DNA of 23,177 bases from Eubacterium sp. CAG:248 (GTDB taxonomy: Bacteria; Bacillota; Clostridia; Lachnospirales; Lachnospiraceae), in the NCBI GenBank assembly GCA_000436475.1, contig FR886187.1, positions 1-23,177 of the forward strand. The letters run 5' to 3'. The first letter of the stretch is position 1, and each line of letters starts with the position of its first letter. A program made the translations under genes and the position numbers. A model generated the notes under the pieces. It did not search any database and was not told the DNA's origin. It saw only the letters and a program-made list of their open reading frames with translations. Below, in pieces: positions 16,034-22,028 of the stretch.

Positions 16034-16087
16034 AAAAAGCTGTCACTCTAAGGGTTAGACTAATACTATACTCCTCAGTGTGACAGC
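16034..16087 (-). terminator. Terminator/attenuator hairpin between carrier and MBOAT genes
   Basis: On the minus strand GCTGTCAC pairs with GTGACAGC (16080-16087 with 16039-16046). After a 1x1 mismatch CTGAGG pairs with CCTTAG (16073-16078 with 16048-16053), leaving a 19-nt loop. TTTTT follows (16034-16038). It begins 6 nt after the carrier stop codon. As there is no obvious promoter after it, partial termination would let the carrier be made in excess over the membrane proteins. Confidence 0.8.
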
Positions 16088-16093
16088 ACATAA

Positions 16094-16318
16094 TTAATCT
16101 TCTAATTCTTCAATAAGATTATATATAGCCTGTGCAGAATTAAAGTTCTTAGCTTCAAGATGCTCTGCTAATATCTCTACTCCAAAGTGCTCCCAGATTT
16201 CTGACATCAATGTAACGATATCAAACGAATCCAGAATCTTATTGTCTACAAGCTTATCCTCTGTTTCATAATCAACCTCTGGGTGTAAACTCTTTAATAT
16301 CTCAAGTAATTCTTCCAT
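16094..16318 (-). CDS. Acyl/aminoacyl carrier protein (DltC-like)
   Basis: 74 aa, acidic, the size of DltC. Ser31 in KILDSFDIVTLMSEIW is the phosphopantetheine attachment site; the ILDSFD form with following V/L-rich helix II is the DltC style rather than the DSLD form of fatty acid ACP. The C-terminal helix is SAQAIYNLIEELED. It would carry the amino acid activated by the DltA-like ligase encoded at 7347-8858 and present it to the MBOAT protein. Only one start is possible (stop codon just upstream in frame); the AAAGGA before it is only 2 nt from ATG, an unusually short spacing. First gene of the series, behind a possible promoter at 16427-16455 and followed by a strong hairpin. Confidence 0.9.
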   Translation of the reverse strand: MEELLEILKSLHPEVDYETEDKLVDNKILDSFDIVTLMSEIWEHFGVEILAEHLEAKNFNSAQAIYNLIEELED

Positions 16319-16426
16319 AATCCTTTATAATGTTTCCACTATTTCTCCTATTTTTTTCTATATATACTGTGGATTTTCCTGCTTTGATACTCTGTATAAG
16401 CACAATCCTCAAAAATATACGCTACA

Positions 16427-16455
16427 ATTTTACACTCTATCCTCGTATTTTGCAA
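16427..16455 (-). promoter_or_regulatory. Possible promoter of the Dlt-like operon
   Basis: TTGCAA (16450-16455), 17-nt spacer, TAAAAT (16427-16432) on the minus strand, about 110 nt before the carrier gene. The -35 box also overlaps a small 6-bp hairpin (AATCAT/ATGATT, 16454-16470). Tandem TATAAT units just upstream could provide other start sites. Confidence 0.5.
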
Positions 16456-16473
16456 TCATTAAATATGATTTTA

Positions 16474-16509
16474 AATATTATAAGTATTATAAATATTATA
16501 AATATTATA
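16474..16509. repeat. Four 9-bp tandem repeats, each a TATAAT box
   Basis: Four contiguous units of AATATTATA on the plus strand (16474-16482, 16483-16491 with one G, 16492-16500, 16501-16509). Read on the minus strand each unit is TATAATATT or TATAATACT, so consensus -10 hexamers recur every 9 bp. They start 10 nt after the mgtE stop in the 200-bp gap before the carrier gene. No matching -35 box was found. Confidence 0.75.
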
Positions 16510-16518
16510 AAATGTATA

Positions 16519-17925
16519 TTAGCCCGTTATATGCAGCATACCTATAAGAACAATAGCAGCCAGTCCATAATATGTAACAACTGCAACAAGGTCATTGATA
16601 GTTGTTATAAGTGGTCCTGAAGCTACTGCAGGATCTATCTTTATCTTATGGAAAAACATAGGTGTAAGCACTCCTATAAGGCTGGATATGAGCATAGCCA
16701 GCAGTAGTGATACTCCAACACAGCCTGATATAGCGAATGCGTAGTGCCATGGCTTGCCTTTTACAACCATAATATATATGCCAAGCAATACAAACGCCAT
16801 AGAGCCTAACAACAGACCATTAGCAAAGCCTATACGCATTTCCTTTAAGACGAACTCTAACTTCTGTTTAGCTGATATATTTTCATCCATAAGCACCCTG
16901 ATTGTAACAGCAAGTGACTGTGTTCCTACATTACCTGCCATATCAAGTATAAGTGACTGGAAGCATACTATAATTGCAAGCTGTGATACTACATTTTCAA
17001 ATATGCCTACTACTGATGACACTCCCATGCCTAAAAAAAGTAATAATATAAGCCATGGAAGTCGTTTTTTCATACTGGCAAAAAGCCCCTCTGTAAGGTC
17101 ATTTTCCTCAGTTAAACCAGCAAGCTTTGCATAATCATCACTCATCTCTTCATCAACAGCTTCTACTATATCAGAAGATGTGATAACACCTATTATTTCT
17201 TTATCTTTGTTTAATACTGGAATTGAATCTTCACTGTAATCCTTTAAGTCTTCGATACATTCGCTCATCTTTTCATGAGCATATACATATGGATAAGATG
17301 TACTGATTATATCTTCAAGCTTCTGATACTCCCTTGCAACAATAAGATCCTTTAAATCTATTGCTCCATAATATATATTGTTGTCATCAACAACATATAT
17401 TGTATTTACGTTATCGTTTTCTTCTGCCTGTGATACAAGCTCTTTCATTGCACCCTTTATAGTCTGCCTGTTGTTTATACATATAAAGTTAGTAGTCATC
17501 TTACTACCAATCTCATCATCATTATATGAATAAATCAGACATACATCTTCCTTGGCATCCTTCTCCATATGTGATATCAGAGCCTGTCTTTCTTCCTCTG
17601 ACACATTATCAAGGATATCTACAGCATCATCTGCATCCATCTTTTCGAGGACATCTGCAGCCTCATCCACAGACAGTTCTTCTATATACTCTGGTGTATC
17701 CTCCAGATATGAGAACACCTCTGCAGTCCACTCAACACCAAGAATCTTATAAAGACGAATTCTGGTATCTTTATCTAGTAGTTTTACTGCATCAGCTATA
17801 TCATTCTCATGATATTTCGATAATTTTTTACGGATTACCTCATCAGATCTGTTACTTTTAAGGATTCTCACTATATCTTTGCTATAATCCTTATGAATAA
17901 CTACATTAGATAGAATCTTATTCAT
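16519..17925 (-). CDS. mgtE: Magnesium transporter MgtE
   Basis: About 468 aa, a full-length homodimeric Mg2+ channel. Numbering here counts a possible extra Met at 17928; the second ATG (17925) has better spacing from AAAGGAG. Order of parts: N-terminal helical superfamily domain (~30-130, with LSVDEAADVLEKMDADDAVDILDNV), two CBS domains (~135-255, with TIYVVDDNNIYYGAIDL and IPVLNKDKEIIGVITSSDIVEAV), a linker helix, then five membrane helices from ~290. The pore motif AGNVGTQSLAV (331-341) and DPAVASGPLITTINDL near the C-terminus bind Mg2+ in the family. It appears monocistronic, with its own promoter and a long structured leader; no strong terminator follows it, only AT-rich repeats. Confidence 0.96.
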   Translation of the reverse strand: MNKILSNVVIHKDYSKDIVRILKSNRSDEVIRKKLSKYHENDIADAVKLLDKDTRIRLYKILGVEWTAEVFSYLEDTPEYIEELSVDEAADVLEKMDADDAVDILDNVSEEERQALISHMEKDAKEDVCLIYSYNDDEIGSKMTTNFICINNRQTIKGAMKELVSQAEENDNVNTIYVVDDNNIYYGAIDLKDLIVAREYQKLEDIISTSYPYVYAHEKMSECIEDLKDYSEDSIPVLNKDKEIIGVITSSDIVEAVDEEMSDDYAKLAGLTEENDLTEGLFASMKKRLPWLILLLFLGMGVSSVVGIFENVVSQLAIIVCFQSLILDMAGNVGTQSLAVTIRVLMDENISAKQKLEFVLKEMRIGFANGLLLGSMAFVLLGIYIMVVKGKPWHYAFAISGCVGVSLLLAMLISSLIGVLTPMFFHKIKIDPAVASGPLITTINDLVAVVTYYGLAAIVLIGMLHITG

Positions 17926-17961
17926 CATTATTCTCCTTTCACTATTAAAATGTTAAAAGAA

Positions 17962-18063
17962 CAATGACAAAGATTAGAAAACAGGCGACTTTAACAGACT
18001 ATTGCACACGTCCCTTTTAGAAACGCAGACAATAGCTTTGTCGGCTTATAATCTATGTCATTG
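17962..18063 (-). promoter_or_regulatory. Structured mgtE leader (long-range inverted repeat)
   Basis: The minus-strand RNA arms CAAUGACAUAGAUUA (18049-18063) and UAAUCUUUGUCAUUG (17962-17976) pair at 14 of 15 positions. Within the 72-nt loop, CTATTG can pair with CAATAG and CGTTTC with GGGACG, so the loop is itself structured. The 3' arm is followed by TTCTTTT, as in an intrinsic terminator. An alternative 7-bp pairing is possible between GACAAAG (18036-18042) and the same 3' arm (17966-17972). The 5' arm lies inside the upstream ORF. I see no match to the M-box consensus that usually precedes mgtE. Confidence 0.65.
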
Positions 18064-18095
18064 CTTCCTATTCGAGGACTATCATGCCCGTCCAT
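17991..18095 (-). CDS. Upstream ORF (34 codons) in the mgtE leader
   Basis: A 34-codon ORF behind GTGAGGTGACGATA, a good ribosome binding site at proper spacing, ending 62 nt before mgtE. The product begins MDGHDSPRIGSNDID and ends in KGTCAIVC; it has no signal or known domain. Its codons 11-16 form the 5' arm of the long-range hairpin in the leader, so ribosome movement on it would decide whether that hairpin forms. An acidic start followed by Pro (Asp2, Asp5, Pro7) recalls the Asp/Pro-rich MgtL leader peptides that sense low Mg2+ in enterobacteria; this is an analogy, not homology. Confidence 0.6.
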   Translation of the reverse strand: MDGHDSPRIGSNDIDYKPTKLLSAFLKGTCAIVC

Positions 18096-18122
18096 TATCG
18101 TCACCTCACTTTTTAATTTTAT

Positions 18123-18142
18123 ATAAGCATTTTCATGCTTAT
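18123..18142 (-). promoter_or_regulatory. 5' stem-loop of the mgtE transcript
   Basis: Perfect 8-bp stem ATAAGCAT/ATGCTTAT with a GAAA tetraloop on the minus strand, a few nt after the expected transcription start. Such 5' terminal hairpins usually protect mRNA; it has no U-run after it. Confidence 0.6.
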
Positions 18143-18153
18143 TCAACTTTTTC

Positions 18154-18182
18154 ATTTTATAATCTGGTCATTTATATGTCAA
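18154..18182 (-). promoter_or_regulatory. Promoter of mgtE
   Basis: TTGACA (18177-18182), 17-nt spacer, TAAAAT (18154-18159) on the minus strand: a near-consensus vegetative promoter. Transcription would begin near 18147, giving a leader of about 220 nt before mgtE. Confidence 0.85.
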
Positions 18183-18184
18183 CT

Positions 18185-18230
18185 TAAATCAACGTAAAAT
18201 TTCCAGTTAAATCAACGTGAAATTTTCAGT
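18185..18230. repeat. Two 23-bp direct repeats abutting the mgtE -35 box
   Basis: Units 18185-18207 and 18208-18230 match at 21 of 23 positions (TAAATCAACGT then A/G, AAATTT, C/T, CAGT). A weaker third copy begins at 18231 (AAAACTCACGTT). On the coding strand the shared core is ACGTTGATTTAA, and the nearer copy ends 2 nt from TTGACA. Spacing of 23 bp is about two helical turns, so a regulator binding site is plausible. Confidence 0.65.
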
Positions 18231-18392
18231 AAAACTCACGTTAATATTTATATTATATACATAAATCAGCATAAGCTTTTCATCAGCTTTAAGCTTATTA
18301 TCAATTAATTTCTTATCACTTTCAGTCACTTTATTTTCTATATTGTTTATATCTATTGTAACTTCTACTTTAACACCATTCTTGAATGCCAT
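18207..18392 (-). CDS. Doubtful small ORF (61 codons)
   Basis: 61 codons, MAFKNGVKVEVTIDINN at the start, rich in Asn, Ile and Lys, lying between the TRAP operon terminator and the mgtE promoter. It has no Shine-Dalgarno sequence (GTAATAGATT precedes ATG) and its last codons run into the 23-bp repeats, which suggests that the end is not conserved coding. The first 40 residues look somewhat protein-like, so a decayed gene fragment is possible. I recognise no family. Confidence 0.22.
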   Translation of the reverse strand: MAFKNGVKVEVTIDINNIENKVTESDKKLIDNKLKADEKLMLIYVYNININVSFTENFTLI

Positions 18393-18420
18393 AATCTATT
18401 ACATGAAAATCAATCTAACT

Positions 18421-18460
18421 ACAAAAAACACCATGAAAGCCTTTTAACTTTCATGGTGTT
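18421..18460 (-). terminator. Terminator of the TRAP transporter operon
   Basis: Perfect 13-bp stem AACACCATGAAAG / CTTTCATGGTGTT with an 8-nt loop (18427-18460), followed on the minus strand by TTTTTTG (18422-18428). The other strand also ends in TTTT, so it can work both ways. It lies 100 nt after the DctM stop; the rest of 18461-18559 shows nothing. Confidence 0.92.
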
Positions 18461-18559
18461 TTATATTAGGAAAAAAGTTTATATAAATGTGATGTGATTC
18501 ACATTTGTACCAGTTCAATAAATCAATCTTATCTGATAATCATTAAACATTATCCAACA

Positions 18560-19864
18560 CTATACAAGACCAAGTATATGTGGAAGGAACATTGATATCT
18601 GAGGAATATATGTTACAAGTAACAATGCTATAAGGATTACTCCGAAGTAAGGAAGCAGTGTCTTTATAACGCTCTCGATTGTCGTTCCACCAACACGGCA
18701 GCCTGTAAAGAGGATTGTACCTACAGGAGGTGTTATTGTACCAATAGATAAGTTGAAGCATAGTAATATACCAAAGTGGATAGCATCCATGCCAAGTGAC
18801 TTACAGATTGGTAACAGGATAGGTGTAAATATCAGTATCGCTGGTGTTACATCCATAAATGTACCAACTACAAGTAATAATACATTTATAAGAAGTAATA
18901 TAAGGAACTTGTTAGTTGTAAGACCAAGTATTGCCTTAGCTATCATATCCGGAATTCCTGTAAATGCCATAGCCCATGACATAATAGATGAAAGACCAAT
19001 CATAAATGTGATAATACCTGTTGTCTTAGCTGCTTCAAGGACAATTCTAGGAATATCCTTAATCTTAAATGCTCTGTATATAAGTGATAATACCGTTGCA
19101 TACACTACTGCAATAGCAGAACCCTCTGTTGCTGTAAAGATACCTCCAAGGATACCTCCGATTACGATTACGATAAGTAAAAGACTTGGTATTGCCTGCC
19201 AGAAAGTCTTAATAGCAACCTTAAGTGGAACTCTTGATTCTGCCTGATATCCACGCTTCTTAGCCATGATACCTGCAAGCACCATAACTGCACCACCCCA
19301 GAGAATACCTGGAATATAACCTGCCATAAAAAGTGCTGCTATAGAAACACTGCCTGCAACGCTTGAATAAACGATCATAGTGTTACTTGGTGGGATAAGC
19401 ATACCTACTGGAGCAGATGCTACGTTAACTGCTGTACTATAGTTCTTATCATAACCTTCCTTTTCTTCAAGTGGTCCGATTGTACCACCCATGGCAGCAG
19501 CAGCTGCTGCACCTGAGCCTGAGATTGCTCCGAATAACATATTAGCTACTACGTTTGACTGTGCAAGTGCACCAGGCATACGTCCACTAATTACCTTTGC
19601 ACAGTTTACAAGTCTCTGTGCTATGCCACCATTATTCATTATGTTACCTGCAAGAATGAAAAATGGAATAGCTATAAGTGAAAACGAGTTAGAACCCGCG
19701 AATATTCTCTGTGCTGATGTTGCGAAAGAAACATCTGCTGGAATCATACATATCATTGAAACTGCTGATGACATACCTATGGCTACACCGATTGGAGCAC
19801 CGATAACAAGCAGTACTACCAGTATTGTAACCATTACTAAAGCTACCTGTAATGCTATACTCAT
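18560..19864 (-). CDS. dctM: TRAP transporter large permease (DctM)
   Basis: 434 aa, about twelve membrane segments, the normal size of DctM. It is the ion-coupled transport subunit of a tripartite ATP-independent periplasmic-type transporter. Family blocks are seen: IPFFILAGNIMNNGGIAQRLVNCA (~66-89), GAISGSGAAAAAAMGGTIGPLEEKEGYD (~112-139), IPPSNTMIVYSSVAG (~154-168) and, at the C-terminus, DAIHFGILLCFNLSIGTITPPVGTILF (~360-386). It starts 9 nt after dctQ behind TAGGAGG. The long plus-strand reading frames opposite it (for example 18753-19247) are antisense shadows. Ends in a strong terminator. Confidence 0.95.
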   Translation of the reverse strand: MSIALQVALVMVTILVVLLVIGAPIGVAIGMSSAVSMICMIPADVSFATSAQRIFAGSNSFSLIAIPFFILAGNIMNNGGIAQRLVNCAKVISGRMPGALAQSNVVANMLFGAISGSGAAAAAAMGGTIGPLEEKEGYDKNYSTAVNVASAPVGMLIPPSNTMIVYSSVAGSVSIAALFMAGYIPGILWGGAVMVLAGIMAKKRGYQAESRVPLKVAIKTFWQAIPSLLLIVIVIGGILGGIFTATEGSAIAVVYATVLSLIYRAFKIKDIPRIVLEAAKTTGIITFMIGLSSIMSWAMAFTGIPDMIAKAILGLTTNKFLILLLINVLLLVVGTFMDVTPAILIFTPILLPICKSLGMDAIHFGILLCFNLSIGTITPPVGTILFTGCRVGGTTIESVIKTLLPYFGVILIALLLVTYIPQISMFLPHILGLV

Positions 19865-19873
19865 ATTTACCTC

Positions 19874-20347
19874 CTATTCTGCCTTCTTCTTAAGCTCAAG
19901 ACCGATATTATATATGCTGTAGAATATAATAATCACGCCACATATTGGAATTATAGAATATATAATACCTGTTGGAATATGTAAGATTGAATCGTACTGT
20001 ACAAAATTCATCTGTGTAATCTTAAAGCCGCCGAATACCATTATAAGTCCTGCAAACACTATAGTTACACATTCAATTATAATGTTTACCACTGTCTTTG
20101 CTTTTCCTGGAAGCTTATCCTTTAAAACTGCTATATTGATATGTTCTCTCTGTCCAAACATATAAGTTGCAGATATAATTATCAACCATACGAATGAATA
20201 TCTTGTAAGAATCTCTGTCACACTGCTTGGTGAAGAGAAGATATATCTTGCAACTACCTGGTAAGTTACCATAAGCACCATCATAATAAATATGAATACG
20301 CTTGCATACGAAGTTATCTTATCTAGTATATTCTTAACTATTTTCAT
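19874..20347 (-). CDS. dctQ: TRAP transporter small permease (DctQ)
   Basis: 157 aa from the ATG at 20347, which lies 9 nt after AGGAGG; the longer frame starting at 20365 would place that ribosome binding site inside the gene. Four membrane helices are visible (about 12-35, 46-65, 86-106 and 124-146). The family phrase TRYSFVWLIIISATYMFGQREHINI follows helix 1. DctQ is the small membrane subunit that pairs with DctM and docks the substrate-binding protein. The gene starts 17 nt after the dctP stop and ends 9 nt before dctM. Confidence 0.93.
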   Translation of the reverse strand: MKIVKNILDKITSYASVFIFIMMVLMVTYQVVARYIFSSPSSVTEILTRYSFVWLIIISATYMFGQREHINIAVLKDKLPGKAKTVVNIIIECVTIVFAGLIMVFGGFKITQMNFVQYDSILHIPTGIIYSIIPICGVIIIFYSIYNIGLELKKKAE

Positions 20348-20364
20348 ATAAGTACACCTCCTCA

Positions 20365-21375
20365 TTAATCCTGATTACGTAGAGCTTCTACCTTATTATA
20401 TATATCCTTTGTCATATCTGACTGGTTAGCGATACTATCAAGTAATGGCTGACATTTTTCCCTGAATTCGTTAGTATCAGGATATACAAAGATTGCTCCA
20501 TGGGCTTCTGCTTCTTCCTTGCCCTTTTCTACAGCATCCTTAAATGTATCGAACTCATAATCTGTTGATTCCATGACAAGCTGGTCGAATATCTTTCTAT
20601 CCTCTGCTGATAAACTGTCAAGGAAGTTAGTACTTGCTACTACTACATCTGGATGTACAATATGTCTTGTATATGAATAATACTTAGCCACTTCATAATG
20701 CTTGAAATCTGAATATACAAGTTCACTGTTTTCACCTGCATCTATAACGCCCTGCTGAAGTGCTGTATATACCTCTGACTGAGACATTGCTGTACCTGTA
20801 CCACCCATATACTTAACCATGTTAAGATATGTTGTACTATCATTAACTCTGACGATCATACCCTTAAGATCCTCTGCTGAGTTGATAGGCTTGGCTGCAT
20901 ATATATTTCTCTCACCAGCTGTATATATTGTAAGAACCTCAAAATTATACTTTCTTGTTGACTTAAAAAGATCTGTAAACACACCAGTTTCTGTTGCTCT
21001 TCTTAAGTGATCCATATCCTTATAAAGATAAGGGGCACCTACGATAGCAAAATCAGAATCATATCCTTCTGGAACTGAACAGGGTACGATAGCCATATCA
21101 AGAGCTCCTGTTCTTATAAACTCTGCCATGGAACCCTGCTCGCCAAGTACACCATTGGCATATATAGTCATCTTGTATCTTCCATTAGTCGCCTTTTCGA
21201 ACTTTTCACCAAGTTCCTTCATAGCTTTATACTGTGGATGATTCTCATTCTGGTTAAATGCTACTCTTATAATCTTTACTTCCTGACCGTCTGCACTGTC
21301 AGTTGAACATCCTGTAAGTGTAAGACTGGCCAGCATTGTTATGCATAATAATAATGCTATTATTTTCTTGCCCAT
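20365..21375 (-). CDS. dctP: TRAP transporter substrate-binding lipoprotein (DctP family)
   Basis: 336 aa from the ATG at 21375, chosen because GGAGG lies 5 nt upstream (inside the longer frame). A lipoprotein signal ends at LTGC (Cys23), usual for TRAP binding proteins of Gram-positives. The mature part has the DctP pattern: IRVAFNQNENHPQYKAMKELGEKFEKATNGRY at the start, FIRTGALDMAIV, and the binding-loop block LKGMIVRVNDSTTYLNMVKYMGGT with the Arg that normally salt-bridges a carboxylate ligand, then SEVYTALQQGVIDAGEN. The ligand is therefore probably a carboxylic or sugar acid; which one cannot be read off. The neighbours YhcH and a 2-oxoacid-type reductase fit a sugar-acid route. Confidence 0.94.
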   Translation of the reverse strand: MGKKIIALLLCITMLASLTLTGCSTDSADGQEVKIIRVAFNQNENHPQYKAMKELGEKFEKATNGRYKMTIYANGVLGEQGSMAEFIRTGALDMAIVPCSVPEGYDSDFAIVGAPYLYKDMDHLRRATETGVFTDLFKSTRKYNFEVLTIYTAGERNIYAAKPINSAEDLKGMIVRVNDSTTYLNMVKYMGGTGTAMSQSEVYTALQQGVIDAGENSELVYSDFKHYEVAKYYSYTRHIVHPDVVVASTNFLDSLSAEDRKIFDQLVMESTDYEFDTFKDAVEKGKEEAEAHGAIFVYPDTNEFREKCQPLLDSIANQSDMTKDIYNKVEALRNQD

Positions 21376-21461
21376 AAATTCCTCCATATCTGATACATTT
21401 CAACCGTCAGTCATAAACCCTGATAAACAACTGACAGCTTTGCTCTAATGCATCTGCCTGA

Positions 21462-21929
21462 TTACTTTAAAAGCTCTAAGCTTACCTTGACTACAACCTT
21501 TCTTACTTCCATAGGTTCTCCATCTGCAACCTGTGGTCTGTGTACATCTGTTGGAAAGAATACACAGAAACATCCTGGTGTTGAGGTGATAAAGCCTTCA
21601 TTTTCTACCTTCTTGTAGAATATAAGATCTCTTTCATCGAATCTTTCATCCACCTCATAATGTCCTGTATCTGGTGTAAAGCCTAACTTTTCTCTTCCTG
21701 TTACAAGGAACTGGACATCTAAGTACTTTTCGTGAACCTCTGGTTTTCTATCACTTACTGGTTCTGTCATAGCATCGAATACCTGTGCATATAACTGTTT
21801 ACCTTCTATTTCATATACACCTGTTTCCATTTTAGTAAAATCATTGCTCTTTAAATATTCTATAGCTCTCTGTACTGCCTTTGGATAATTAGAATAATCA
21901 TCCTGTGTGTGAATTGATGAAAATATCAT
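21462..21929 (-). CDS. YhcH/YjgK/YiaL family protein
   Basis: 155 aa from the ATG at 21929, which follows GGGAG at 5 nt; the longer frame begins at a TTG inside 12-bp repeats and has no ribosome binding site. The sequence MIFSSIHTQDDYSNYPKAVQRAIEYL, HEKYLDVQFLVTGREKLGF and FCVFFPTDVHRPQVADGEPMEVRKVVVKV gives the cupin-like fold and the metal-binding His/Glu residues of this family. Relatives sit beside sialic acid genes (YhcH) and beside the YiaMNO TRAP transporter (YiaL), so a role in handling an imported sugar or sugar acid, perhaps an anomerase/isomerase-like step, is likely. It lies between the reductase and the TRAP genes on one transcript. Confidence 0.9.
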   Translation of the reverse strand: MIFSSIHTQDDYSNYPKAVQRAIEYLKSNDFTKMETGVYEIEGKQLYAQVFDAMTEPVSDRKPEVHEKYLDVQFLVTGREKLGFTPDTGHYEVDERFDERDLIFYKKVENEGFITSTPGCFCVFFPTDVHRPQVADGEPMEVRKVVVKVSLELLK

Positions 21930-21969
21930 CTCTGCTCCCTTCTGTCTGCCTTTCACCTGCAGACATTTC

Positions 21970-22005
21970 GTATTTAATTCAGTATTTAATTCAATATTCA
22001 ATCCA
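21970..22005. repeat. 12-bp tandem repeat before the YhcH-family gene
   Basis: Two perfect copies of GTATTTAATTCA (21970-21981, 21982-21993) and a third with four changes (21994-22005), in the 99-nt gap between the reductase stop and the YhcH-family start. Slippage product; no function evident. Confidence 0.6.
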
Positions 22006-22028
22006 GTAATGACGTTTTAAATGCTTAT

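Noticed and set aside
7347..16318. Plain dltABCD operon for D-alanylation of teichoic acid
   Set aside because: The gene order, the additional racemase, amidotransferase and transglutaminase genes, and the altered ligase pocket do not fit a standard dlt operon. D-Ala is still possible and is kept as the main alternative.
17941..18180. M-box (ykoK) magnesium riboswitch before mgtE
   Set aside because: I could not match the conserved M-box core blocks, and the region is occupied by an ORF with a ribosome binding site and a different stem arrangement. A covariance search would settle it.
18753..19922. Long plus-strand reading frames of 164 and 143 codons opposite the TRAP large permease gene
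   Set aside because: They are antisense to a clear dctM, have no family features and no suitable ribosome binding sites; the same holds for plus-strand frames opposite the Ig-repeat, MBOAT and MgtE genes.
21406..21435. GTCAGT/ACTGAC hairpin between the YhcH-family gene and dctP
   Set aside because: Six pairs with an 18-nt loop and no T-run; too weak to call a terminator, and the genes look co-transcribed.
21930..22001. N-terminal extension of the YhcH-family protein from 22001
   Set aside because: It begins at TTG, lies in 12-bp tandem repeats and lacks a ribosome binding site, while the ATG at 21929 has GGGAG at proper spacing and starts at the usual family N-terminus.
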